From NCBI GenBank assembly GCA_963210315.1, contig OY723300.1, positions 1,364,001 through 1,428,000 of the forward strand: DNA of 64,000 bases. The letters are read 5' to 3'. Both the position numbers and the translations under genes were made by a program. The notes beneath the pieces were generated by a model. It was not told the DNA's origin. It did not search any database and saw only the letters and a list, made by a program, of their open reading frames with translations. Of this stretch, positions 41,317-52,049 are shown piece after piece (the stretch's first letter is position 1; every line of letters starts with the position of its first letter). The DNA is from Rhynchopus euleeides (lineage: Eukaryota; Euglenozoa; Diplonemea; Diplonemida; Diplonemidae).

Positions 41317-43988
41317 CCCCCCCCCCCGCCCCCCCCCCCCCCCGCCCCGCACCCCTCTTTCTTGTTGACCAGGCCCGTGCGTCTGTCTGTACACACGCCT
41401 GCTCCAAGCAGGCGTGTGGACAGACATGCGCAAAAAATGCAGAAGAACCGCGAGAGCCGTCGGAATACCTTCTCCCTATTATCTCTCTCTCCACCGGAGA
41501 CACGGCCAGAAGAAAAAAAAATTGTTCAGATTGTTCAAACCACCCCACCATAACATAGGCCTTTTGAAACCCCGCATTCTACCAATCAAACTTACTTACC
41601 CTTCCCCCCCCCTGGTGCCCTATTTCAATACCCCCCACGCCCTCCCCTGGTATCCCTGTGTGTGTCAGGGGGCTTTCTTGCGCTACGCCTTTCCTTATCG
41701 TGGGTGAGCGGGCTTCTCTGCGGTACCCTGCCCTGCAATGCCCTGCCCCCCCACCCCCACCCCCCCCGTTTGTCACTGTGCCGACCCACGACGCTTCGGC
41801 TCTCCACCTGACCTCCGTATCACAACGCCCTTCCCCCCCCCCCCCCCACCCCACTGGGAGGCTTGCCTTTGCGATTCACTCTCGACAGTCAAATCCCCCC
41901 ACCCCACCCCTGACCATTCTCTTCCCCCTCGATATGAGCCGACAGCAAATAAAACAATGGCAGCAGCAAGAATGCAAAAAAAAAGGGGGTGTGGCAGCAA
42001 CAAGCCCCTCCCCACCGGGTTTCAGTGGAGTGGGGGAGAGGGGTTGGATTGGGGAAGGGGGGAGGGGGGGGATGGGAGGCTGTGGGGTTGATTCTTAGTC
42101 CTAGGTTTCACCCTCCCACACCCCCCACCTCCCACCTCCCCATATGCTTCTCCGTTTTTTCGTTCTGCACATTTTTTTTTGTAGCGGTGTTGCCGGGGAA
42201 AATAGTGCTGGAGGTGTCAGAAACAAACCAGAAAAATAACCACACACACACACACACACTAACCCGAGTGGGGCATCCGCTGTGACGTAGGGGTGGGCGG
42301 GGAGTGGGCACAAATCCGCGCAGGGTTACCCACTTAAAACCACTATCACTACACACACACACACAAGCAGCAGCGGGGGAGGGGAGTTACGGCGCGAGCA
42401 GTGGGATGTGGGGACGGTGGCGGGAGGGTGCCCTGGTCATCCCACCACCACCCACCCCCCACCCCCCTGCGTAACGAGTGAAAGCCTTTCAAAGGGAGAG
42501 AGAGCGAGAGGGGGGGGCGGTGCGGACATTCCCGTTCCGGGGGTATTCACACTCGAGCAAGCATCTGGGAGAGAGAGAGGCAGAGGGAGAAGGGGTGTGT
42601 GTGTGTGTGTGTGGGGTATCCCCCAAACCAACGGAGTCTCCCTCCCCCCCCCCTTGCAACTTCACCCCCTTTTTGTTGTTGGCTTTTCAAGGCTGTGTCT
42701 CTCGCTCAAGGCTTCACTGCCCCTCCCTCCCCACTGCACAGTGGCCTAGTCAGAGTTTTGACCAGGCCAAAATTGACCAAGGGGGGGGGGGGGTTGCAGC
42801 CCATTTTGCCCTGTACCCCTGGTCAGGACACAGGTCACTGACCAGTCCCTTAGCTGACCAGGGACAGGCCTGGTCAAATCCCTGACTCGGCCACCCTGTG
42901 TTCTACCCCCCTTACCCCCCCCACCCCCACACACCCCCCCCCCCCCCACCCTTCATTATTATAGTAGGATTCAGCTGACGGGACATCGTGGCGTAGTAGT
43001 TTTGTGCCATGCCGCCGATATTTTTGTTGTGCTCCGCCACCACCGCCTTTTTTTTGTTTTACTAGTTACGAGCGACGAAGCGTAGCGAAGTCGCGAAGTA
43101 ACGAAGGAAATCGTACGACTGAAGCTTTGGATTAGCACCTCATGCCACTTCACAGGGCCTCAACACAGCCTTGAGACAGCAAGTGTGCGCTCAACAAAAA
43201 GTAGTCCGGAACTGTTCTCCCACAGTTGCTGGACAGGGTGTCTATAATAAAGCGAAAGGAGTACGATTTCTTCTCCGAACCCCACCCCACCCCACCCCTC
43301 CCCCCCCCCCCCCCCGCCCTTTCTGGGGGTGTGGTGGCTGCACAATAAAAAAGGGGGAGGGGGGGGGGCGGATGTATTGCGAAGAAGGGGTGCTGGGGGG
43401 GTGGGGGGGAGGCTTGCCTGTCGTTTTTACCTTCAACTTCAATTCGGCAATTAAACCCCCCCCCTTTTGGCACCCCCCCAAAAAGGCCACTACATCTTCT
43501 CCTTGTGCTGCCTGCCAACAACAGGATTCACCGTGTGTGCGGGATCCCACACGGTGTCCTGCTCTGGGTTGTGATGAAGCCTTAACGCCTCTGTTGGTCA
43601 CGCTGACTATCCCACCGTGCACATCCTGTGTGGTGAGGTGGGGGGTGGAACTGTTTGCATTATCCCATCCCATCCCATCTAGGGAGGAGTGCTGTCTCAT
43701 GACCCTGACGTGTTCACTGAGACCTGGAGGCATCGCAGGGGTGAGTGTGTGTGGGGGCAAGGGGGGAACACCCGGGCGGCAGCATAGAGATGCATCGGTT
43801 TGTCGACAGGTCCTGTGAATTGGGTGTGCGCCTGTCTGTGCCAACAGCTGTGGTGGTGCGGTGCCTCCATTGAGGCCGCCTCTTCTGCATTCGAAGGCGA
43901 AGCCCCTGCCCCCCCAACTCGATGCCCCTTTGTTGTGTGTTGGTCGCATGATCTCGTCTCCTTGAAGCGTACCGTGCACACGCCACGC
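41317..43988. other. Intergenic, 2.7 kb, no convincing gene
   Basis: Very rich in poly-C, CA/TG and GA simple repeats. GACCAGG-type inverted motifs cluster at 42755-42895. A dispersed-repeat copy (43068-43270) is listed separately. Open frames here are low-complexity and lack family signatures. Confidence 0.45.
43068..43270 (+). repeat. Dispersed repeat (GAGCGACGAAGCGTAGCG family), best copy
   Basis: Most complete copy of the repeat also seen at 13066-13245 and 21340-21470. Its last ~85 bp (GTGCGCTCAACAAAAAGTAG to GTACGATTT) recur almost unchanged inside the FHA-gene intron at 53636-53721. Confidence 0.75.
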
Positions 43989-43990
43989 AG
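43989..43990 (+). promoter_or_regulatory. Probable 5' acceptor of the Old Yellow Enzyme gene
   Basis: AG of ACGCCACGCAG, 23 nt before the ATG at 44014. The pyrimidine tract is weaker than at the other genes. Confidence 0.45.
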
Positions 43991-44013
43991 GAACACACCA
44001 CACGCTTCCCAAC

Positions 44014-45126
44014 ATGTCGCTGAAGCTGCTGAGCACGGTGAAGGTGGGGGACCTGTTGCTGAAGAGCCGGATGGCGCTTGCGCCGCTGACGCGTGGGCGT
44101 GGGACGGAGTCGCACCTGCCGACAGATGTGATGGTGGAGTACTACCGGCAGCGCGCGTCGGCGGGGCTGGTCATCACGGAGGCGACCGGGATCTCGCGCC
44201 AGGGGGAGGGATGGTACTGCGCTCCCGGGATCTGGAACCAGGAGCAGGTGGGTGGCTGGAAGAAGATCACAGAGGCGGTGCACGCAGAGAAGGGACTTAT
44301 CGCACTGCAGCTGTGGCACATGGGGCGGCAGGCACACTCAGACGTGACGGGGGAGGCAACGGTGGCCCCGTCTGCGATTGCGCTCGAGGGGGAGGTGACG
44401 ACGAACCGCGGGGCGAAGAAGCCGTACGAGACACCGAAGGAGTTGACGGTTGACGAGATCAAGAAGGTGCAGCAGGACTACAAGAATGCGGCGGCGAACG
44501 CGAAGCTGGCTGGGTGCGACATGGTGGAGCTGCACGCGGCGAACGGATACCTGCTGGACCTGTTCCTGCAGTCGTCGACGAACAAGCGGACGGATGCGTA
44601 CGGCGGGTCGGTGGAGAACCGGCTGCGCATGCTGTCGGAGGTGCTGGCGGCGGTCGAGGAGGTGTACCCTGCCAGCCGCATCGGGGTGCGCCTGTCCCCG
44701 AATGGGGCGTACGGATCGATGGGGAGCGCTGACAACACCGAAGTCTTCTCGGCTGCTGTGCGGCTGCTGGGTGACCGGCAGGTCGGGTACGTGCACCTGA
44801 TGGACGGGCTGGGTTTCGGGTTCCACGAGCTGACGGAGCCGTTCACGCTGAAGCACGCACGCGAGCTGCTTGAGGAGACGAAGGGTGCCGGCAGGGTGAC
44901 GAAGCTGATGGGGAACGTGGGGTACACACGCGACACGGCGGAGGAACGGGTGCAGGCGGGCGAGGCAGACATGATTGCCTTCGGGCGTCCCTACATCAGC
45001 AACCCGGACCTGCCGGAGCGGTTCGCGAAGGGGGCGCCGCTGAACCCTGACGCAGAGTACCCTGACTGGTGGGGACTTGACAAGGGTGCCAGTGGGTACA
45101 CCGACTTCCCCACCCTGTCAGAGTAG
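44014..45126 (+). CDS. Old Yellow Enzyme family NAD(P)H:flavin oxidoreductase
   Basis: 370 residues, single exon, full family length. An FMN-binding TIM barrel that reduces activated C=C bonds (enones, some nitro compounds or quinones) with NAD(P)H. Visible signatures: RMALAPLTRGRG near the N-terminus; QLWHMGRQAH; the substrate-binding His174/Asn177 pair with Tyr179 in HAANGYLLDLFLQ; the family stretch NKRTDAYGGSVENR; VRLSPNGAYG; and FGRPYISNPDLPER at the phosphate-binding end. No targeting peptide or membrane span is seen, so it is probably cytosolic. Relatives include plant oxophytodienoate reductases, bacterial NemA-type enzymes and the trypanosomal prostaglandin F synthase; which substrate it uses cannot be told from sequence. 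It stands alone between long gene-free stretches. Confidence 0.95.
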   Translation: MSLKLLSTVKVGDLLLKSRMALAPLTRGRGTESHLPTDVMVEYYRQRASAGLVITEATGISRQGEGWYCAPGIWNQEQVGGWKKITEAVHAEKGLIALQLWHMGRQAHSDVTGEATVAPSAIALEGEVTTNRGAKKPYETPKELTVDEIKKVQQDYKNAAANAKLAGCDMVELHAANGYLLDLFLQSSTNKRTDAYGGSVENRLRMLSEVLAAVEEVYPASRIGVRLSPNGAYGSMGSADNTEVFSAAVRLLGDRQVGYVHLMDGLGFGFHELTEPFTLKHARELLEETKGAGRVTKLMGNVGYTRDTAEERVQAGEADMIAFGRPYISNPDLPERFAKGAPLNPDAEYPDWWGLDKGASGYTDFPTLSE

Positions 45127-46502
45127 TGCAGAAGTTACCCACATGATGGGGTGCTGAGGCCCTGCACGAAAGTACACGTGGTCCAGCAGACCCCCAATCC
45201 TGCGAGTGAATAGCTAGTGCCACCAGGGGGCTGTTAAAGAGCACAGCCCAAAAAACCGTTCAAAACACCTTTCCCTTCACACCTATCTTACTGTTTCATG
45301 CGAGTCTTCGCCATTCGGCAAGCTTCGTTAATCTCAGCGGTTGTCTTCGAATAACACGCATAGCTACTACTGAGTGAATCCCGCTGTCGCTTTATAGCTT
45401 TTCAAACCACAGCAGATCGGAGATGCGAGGAAATGCGATGCGAGACAACCGACGTCGCTATTTTCCTTTTCTGTGCCCCACCCCCCCACCTGCCATGAGT
45501 TCGACAGAGCTTTATCGTGTTGAAACCCGGGTGGGAGTGACACAATAAAACAACCGATTTCTTTGTTATCCCATCCCCCCCCCCCCCCCCACCCATTTAT
45601 ATCCTTTCTTGCCGTTGCCAACCGACAGAAGCACGGCACTTCACCATGCGGGAGGGCGTGGCTAACAGCGAGCTGCCCCCCCCCCCCCTCAATATGACAC
45701 AACCTGCACAATGCACCCCTCCCTGAGGCCCTACTGGCCCTACTTCGACTTCCCTACCCCCCCCCACCCCACACTCGGCCTTCGGGTGAGGTGTGTCAAC
45801 CCTCTTCGCATCAGGATGGCCCCCCTGCAGAGGGATCGTAAGCTAATGCACCGCCTTACACTGGAGGGTGTAAACTCAAGAAGCCTTCTGCCTGGCGTGC
45901 AGTTATCCAGCAGCCACGTCTTGGCCCTCAGGCAGCACAGTCGAGGTTTGTGTCACACAACGTAATCACGTCGCTGCTACGACCCCCCTCCCCCGCCCCC
46001 CCCTCCTTGCATAGCTGATTTCTCGTAAACTCTTTTTTGAAATGGAGCGCTTCCCCCCACCCCCCCCTTTTTCAAAAAAGCAAACATATTTTCTTATGTA
46101 GCCTCATGCAATGAAGGAGGAAATGGAACACAGAGAACGCAGGTCCGATTTGAGTTTACGGCACGCGGGAGTGCCGTAATTGCAGAGCCACCCGGTCATC
46201 GATCTGTAAAGGGACCAGACGGAGCTGTGTGCCATGCTGGCGGCACGGTGCCATCTTAGCTGATGAGCGGAGCTCCTCAGTCCCTAGGGGTCCTAGGGGG
46301 TTGGGTGTGTGCGTTTCACCACAACCTCTCCCCTCCCCATTCCCCCGTGTTGAGTGACATGTGTTCCATTTCCTATCACCCCCGCCCCCCCACCCACCCC
46401 CACTCCCCCCCGCCCGTCTCCTCTTCTGCTAAGGAGGGGCCTCTGCCTGCCAAGGCCCAGATGTTTCCTTCGTCACACCGCCCAACACGCCCTACGACCC
46501 GC
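45127..46502. other. Intergenic, no convincing gene
   Basis: Poly-C runs (45575-45592 and 45675-45690), an imperfect hairpin (TTTACGGCACGCGGGAGTGCCGTAA near 46155-46180, too short to name) and pyrimidine-rich DNA before the next gene. No coding signal. Confidence 0.45.
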
Positions 46503-46504
46503 AG
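46503..46504 (+). promoter_or_regulatory. Probable 5' acceptor of the DUF4116-repeat gene
   Basis: AG of CGCCCTACGACCCGCAG, 21 nt before the ATG at 46526. Confidence 0.45.
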
Positions 46505-46525
46505 GTGGTGGGAGTTGCTTCGGTG

Positions 46526-48002
46526 ATGCAGGTCTTCGCGGTGGATGCGGTGGCAGGGCGTGAGGAGGCTGTCGAGGTCAACGAAGACGCAACGCTGTGT
46601 GCTGTGAAGCGGCGGTGTGGGGAGGCACTCGGTCTGGGGGATGACGTCGAGCTGAGCGTGGGTGGGCAGCGTGTGGTGTTGGATGACGCAGAGCAGGTCA
46701 GCGGCGTGCCATGCTTCTCAAGCGGGTGCCAGGTGGAGGTGCATCGTGGTGTGCGTGGGTTTGTGGAGCGGCTGCGCATCGGAGCCACCACGATGGATGA
46801 TGTCCCGCCTTGGGCAGGGGCGCGGCGTGACGTCGTCCTCGCGATGCTCGAAGGCATGTGGTCACGAGCAGCACACCGCCGCCCCAAGGGCCGGGGTCAT
46901 GGCAAAGGCAGTGGTATGTACATGAGTCAGGCTGTTGAGCCGACCCCGCACTGGGTGCACCCGTCGCTGCACGATGACAAGGAGGTGATGCTGAAGTTTG
47001 TAGAGATTCGGCCGAACAACTTCTTCCGCGCCAGCCCTGCGTTGCGTCGCGATAAGGACTTGGCGATGGCACTTCTGAGACATGACCCATCGATGTGTTA
47101 CGTCTTGGACAGGAGCCTGCAGGAGGACCGGGACATCGCACTGCTCGCCGTGCCCCATTGTGAAAAGTCCTCTGTGTGGCTCAGCGACAAGGCGTTTGTG
47201 CTAGGCAATGCAAACCAACGAGAATGCGAGATCCCTGTTTGAACACGTGAGCAACGTGCTGCGCGGAGACAGGGACGTCGTGATGATGGCGCTCGAATAT
47301 CGCGGTGTGGTGTTTGAAGCGCTGAGTGAGGAACTGCGGGGGGACAAGGAGTTGGTGATGAAGGCTATCGACCACGGCAGTGCCGGGTTCTCGAAGGCGT
47401 ATCAGCCAGGCGTATTCCAATACGCGAGTGAGGCACTCCGCGGGGACAGGGAGGTGGTGGCTATGGCCTTCAGGAGAGATGTGGCCAATTCATTCAAATA
47501 TGTGAGCCGTGCGTTGCGTGAGGACAAGACATTCGTGCAGGAATGCGTCACGACCTGCCCTTCTATCTTTAAACATCTGAGCGAGACTCTGCGCGGTGAG
47601 AAGGACCTTGCCTTGGTTGCAATCCAATTCGATAGCAATCTGTACAGATTCATTGCCGAAGGCTTGCGTGACGACAAAGACCTTGCGCTGGAAGCCGTGT
47701 CTTCGGATGATACCGGTTCGCAGTTCCGTTACATGTCCGATGTGATCCGTGGTGACATAGACGTGGCACTCAGCGCCATCCACCAGAACCCCTCCAACTT
47801 CATCTACGCAGGGGAGAAGGTGCAAGGCGACGCGCGTGCGTTACTCGCAGCTTTCGAAAACGAACCGCCGAGCAAGGGCCAGGTTCTGCTCCCCTTCGCC
47901 AGTGCAGACCTGCAGGGTGACCGTGAGGTCGCCCGTGCTGCCGTGCGTGCCAACCCGATCAATTTGCTGTACGTTAGCCCTGCGCTGCAATCCGAGCTCT
48001 GA
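46526..48002 (+). CDS. Ubiquitin-like domain plus DUF4116-type repeats, with one frame break
   Basis: About 491 residues if read across a single-base frame break at ~47195-47220. Residues 1-75 look ubiquitin-like: MQVFAVDAVAGREEAVEV, a helix with AVKRRCGEALGL, and LSVGGQRVVLDDAEQV in the place of ubiquitin's LIFAGKQLED. It has no C-terminal Gly-Gly, so it is a built-in Ubl. After a basic linker come about nine repeats of ~45 residues of the DUF4116 type (LRGDREVV.MA......F.Y.S). The frame runs through DKAFVLG and resumes one base over in MQTNENARSLFEHVS, and the repeat pattern continues on both sides. So the break is a recent mutation, a sequence error or frameshifting. The function of DUF4116 repeats is unknown; they are common in protist genomes. 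Confidence 0.75.
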
Positions 48003-49141
48003 CTAAATAGCTCTGCAAGAGGAGCACTCCGCCAAAGGTGCCTTCAGTGCGAAGGCATCACCCACCACTGGATGGGTGGGTGTGTAAAGGCACCGTGTGC
48101 CCTCCAAACACCCTAAAACAAGCAAACAGAAGTTGAGGAAAATATGCGACAGCAGGAGAACCGAACACCCCACCCCTCCCTGGGCTCTTCTCTCACGGCG
48201 CTTCTCTCGGGTGAGGGGTGGGGGTATGTTTTTTGTTTTGGAGTTGTGCCAACAACGCAGGAAACTTTGCTATGCAGATCATGCAGGACACACCACACCC
48301 GCAGCAGGCGTGTGGGGTGTTCTCGCGATCGACGAATACCCGCTGGTTCTTCTCTCCCCTTTCTGATTTGCAGACACAAAGTTTTCGGAGAGAGTAACGA
48401 GTCTACACTTCCCTCGATTTTGGAAGCCCCATATATCCCAACGTAATGCAGCATGGGTGAAAGCGTATCTGACAGGAGGGGTGTTTGATGTAAGGAGGGT
48501 GTGGTGTGTGGTGGGGAGTGGTGGTGCCGACCCACGGGGCTGCAATGGAGGAGTGGGTGGTGTGGGGGGTGCACCGCACACCACACCCCATACACCCATA
48601 AACACACAGAGCCTGGGACGGTTTTCCAGCGGTTGGGTTGAACAGTGCCCACTCCGCACCCAGAACAGGCAGACCTTTCATTCTTATTTTCGGGTTGTGA
48701 GTCGTTCCGTGTCTTCTTTTTCCTTTTTACCCCCCTGCGTGGCTCCGCTCAGGACTTGATCACCCTGAGTTCCAAGGAAGCTGGTTCACGCTGATGAGTT
48801 CGGCCAGTGGAGGGAGTCGTGAGTACGAACGAAACTGGGGCCACGTAGGGGGTAAGCCTCACGAAGTGTCGGACGTGAGGGGAGGTGCTTCTGTCGAGAA
48901 AGGTCGCGCTTGCCAGACACCGCCTTAAAACTGGTTTCAACAACCCATAAACACACACACACACCGTGCTACACCCCTCCTCCTCCTCCTCCTCATGCAC
49001 ACCTCGAGGAACCCCCGACGGCAGTAGTGGGTTAACAGTGGCGGGGGTCTTGCCCCACACCCACCCCCCACCCCCCCCCCCCCTTACCTAGACACAGCCT
49101 CCGCTTATCCCATTGGCTGCAACAGCAACCCAACGTTGCCC
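48003..49141. other. Intergenic, no convincing gene
   Basis: 3' flank of the DUF4116-repeat gene with a TCC run (48978-48994) and poly-C near 49063-49083 just before the transposon. No coding signal seen. Confidence 0.45.
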
Positions 49142-51698
49142 CACCACGGACTAGTCGCCCGGACGACTAGTCGGGACGACGGGTGAAATGACGACGGGTG
49201 AAACGACGGGTGGCACCCGTCGACTCGACGGATGGACCCGTCGAGTCGACGGGTGAACCTGCTGAAACGACGGGTGTTCCAGCCATTTCCTGTTGATATG
49301 GGCCAATTTCCATTGAAAACTAGGGGAGTACCTTGCATGGCATCAGGTTATTTTTCACGCCGAGCTATCTTCCCTGCACAGACCCACCCCCCCCATTACT
49401 TTCCATTTACAATTCCTAGTTGGTGAAGGGGCTGCCCACCGGTGGACCACCAGGAGGGGGGTGAGCCATCCAGGTGGGCAGGGGGCCTGGGGGTGGGGCC
49501 TCAAGACAACTCCCCCACGACGTCACTCCGCTCTCGAGGACAAACAAAATCACCTACGTACCTGAACTGCCAAACACCCCCCCCTCACTTACGGGTGCGC
49601 GGATCTCATGTGCTCTTCGCGCTTTACAGTGGTTTTAAAGAGCTCGAAACAAACACAGCAACGCTTTTGTGTCAGCACGCGCAAATGGTGACTGAGGTAG
49701 TGCTGGCTCAGTCCCTTCGATTTTGTCCGTTTGCCGCACTCCTGGCATGTGACAGTGCAGGTCTGACACGGCGCGTTGTTTTGTGGCCGATGTGCAGCAT
49801 CATAATGCGCAAACAGTGCTTCTCTCGTGTGGACAACTTTGGAGCACACAATGCAGATATGTTGCTGCACAGGCACTGTACCGGATGGGGTTGGTTCTGG
49901 CACTTCTGGCACATCCTCGCTGTTGCCCCAGGATTTGGACTTGCAGATGCATGCGAGCAGCGTTGCCTTTGGAGTGGTGTTTTCCGGGTCGCCCAGAAAT
50001 TGTTGGCCCCATCGCCCCCTTTTTGTGACGTGAGATCCAAGGCTGAGGGACTCGAGTCTCCGCTGCAGTGCTGCCGTTGCTCCCTTCCAACAAGCGTTCC
50101 TCGCGGTGACACAGCAGCAAAGCTTTATCGCGCCGAACTTCAGGAGGGTCGGGGTGCTCGGTTGGTCCAGCAGGCCGCACCCCTTGCCTTTGGTCCTCTG
50201 CATTTCGAAGAGCAGCAGGTCCCGTTCGGCGGTCTGCTGCGATGTCACCCTCAGGGCATGGCGTTTGGAGACGCCATTCCCCCTCTCCAGTTCCTCGTCA
50301 CTCAGGGCGAGGGGGTGTGCATCTTCTGGATCAAACCAGTGGCTCATCGAATGGATATATGTAACACCACGCCCCTCGGATGTTCTCCCAGGTGACACCC
50401 ACTCCAGGACAAACACAAGGATGTGCATTGCGATGAGCGAGAAGATGAACTGTTTCGCGCACTTTCCCTCCTGGTGGTACTTGATGGGGGATGTCGTTGT
50501 AGTTAAGCTAAGCAGGCGAGCCGAAACATCACGTTCGCTTTTTCGAAAACCCCTCTCTGCACTCTTGCGATTTGCTTCAGGAAGTTGAACGTGAACCACG
50601 TTCTGTACTCATCCTTCTGCTTATCGGCAACTGTCACCAACCGTGTTGCGAAGGCACCGTCGAAAATGCCTACGGCCAGCCTGCTCTGCTGGGTCTTCTG
50701 TGCCTGTTTCTTCTCCGCCTCGTACAGCTTCACCATAGCTGCAGTGCCGCGGGGCAGGCGTCGGCCATCTCCTTGAGCCCTGTCGGGTGGTCCTTCCCGT
50801 TGCTCTTCCGGAGGCCCAACCCGACAAACTCGATGTCTGACCCGCTATTGACACGGGCAGCGTACATCGTGCGACCATCCTTCGCGGTCGACTTGCTGAT
50901 CACCCCACCCCCCACCTTCTCATACTTTTTGTACAGGGCAAGACTGATGATGGGATCAGTCGACTTGATTATCCGCCAGCTTGCCGAGAAGCTGCTTCAG
51001 GGCCATGTGGCTCAACCCATCAGCATCACGCTCGACAACATACGTGTTGATCCAAGCACGTACAAACACCGTCATGTCCACAGCGCTGGCGAGGGCCTGC
51101 GCTGCAGTACGCTTTGCCGCTGGCATTGATTGGTGTGGCTCGTCTGGGTGGCCTGGGTGGTGATGATGGTATCTTGGGGTATCTTGGCCTGGGTGGTGAT
51201 GAGGGTACGGTATCTTGGAGACTGCCTTGTGGGTTGTGCAAGGGTTGGCTGGGGCGAAAATTTGCCTGGCAGAAAAGTGATCACCTTCATGAAGTAGGTT
51301 GCTCTGTCAAACTGACACAGTTTGTCAGAGTCAAGATCCCTCGAACAATGAAAATCCACGAGAACAGCCGTCGCACATGCACTTGAGGCCCCATCACCAA
51401 CTAGGAATTGTAAATGGAAAGTAATCGGGGGTGGGTCTGTGCAGGGAAGATAGTTCGGCGTGAAAAATAACCTGATGCCATGCAAGGTACTCCCCTAGTT
51501 TTCAATGGAAATTGGCCCATATCAACAGGAAATGGCTGGAACACCCGTCGTTTCAGCAGGTTCACCCGTCGTGCCGACGGGTGCCACCCGTCGAGTCGAC
51601 GGGTGGACCCGTCGAGTCGACGGGTGCCGCCTGTCGAGTTTTCACCCGTCGTCCCGACTAGTCGACCCCACCCGTCACTGCCCGACTAGTCCGTGGTG
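49142..51698 (-). mobile_element. Element H: 2.6-kb DNA transposon with ~290-bp arms
   Basis: Inverted arms start CACCACGGACTAGTCG (left, 49142) and the complement ends at 51698. They extend to AACTAGGGGAGTACC... and TACAATTCCTAGTTGG, about 290 bp each, with a few substitutions and indels. The tips carry repeated CGACGGGTG and GACTAGTC palindromic motifs. The interior holds a minus-strand coding region (49589 to ~51400). Flanks share GCC/CC only, so the target duplication is unclear. The family was not recognised; the coding remnant suggests an autonomous element that has decayed. Confidence 0.75.
49589..51400 (-). pseudogene. Decayed protein of element H with C2H2 zinc fingers
   Basis: Read from right to left, protein-like stretches occur in successive frames: AVDMTVFVRAWINTYVVERD near 51075-51010; GGGVISKSTAKDGRTMYAAR near 50905-50845; VKLYEAEKKQAQKTQQSRLA near 50735-50675; and a long last part from ~50599 to 49589. 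Between them the frame shifts by one base near 50965 and again near 50735, without GT-AG intron signals. The C-terminus has three C2H2-type fingers: CIVCSKVVHTREALFAHYDA, then CQECGKRTKSKGLSQHYLSH, then CCVCFELFKTTVKREEHMRS. It is presumably the transposase or an accessory DNA-binding protein; I could not identify a catalytic triad. Confidence 0.5.
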
Positions 51699-52020
51699 CC
51701 TCCGCACACACCCCCTCCCCCCCCCCCAACCTGCATCACATGCTGGGCGACTTGCTTTTCCAATTCCCTCTCGACGACCAACCCCCCCCCCCCCCCAACC
51801 TGCATAATGATCTGCCTTGTACAACATATCTGGTGTAGTGACTACAAAACGGACTAACATTGCGAGAAGGTGCTGGGCGACTTGCTTTTCCAATTCCCTC
51901 TCGACGACCAACCCCTCCCCCCCCCCCCAACCTGCATAACGAGAGTGAATAACGATCATCCTTTTGTGATTCCTTCTGATTCTATTGTGTGAACATCCCC
52001 ACCCACCCCCCCCCCCCAAC
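51699..52020. repeat. Intergenic with a duplicated ~75-bp segment
   Basis: GCTGGGCGACTTGCTTTTCC through AACCTGCATAA occurs at about 51740-51808 and again at 51870-51942, differing mainly in C-run length. The rest is C-rich DNA leading to the acceptor of the FHA gene. Confidence 0.65.
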
Positions 52021-52022
52021 AG
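52021..52022 (+). promoter_or_regulatory. Probable 5' acceptor of the FHA gene
   Basis: AG after CCACCCACCCCCCCCCCCAAC, 27 nt before the ATG at 52050. Confidence 0.5.
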
Positions 52023-52049
52023 GCACACACACAACAACCGGACCCGGCA

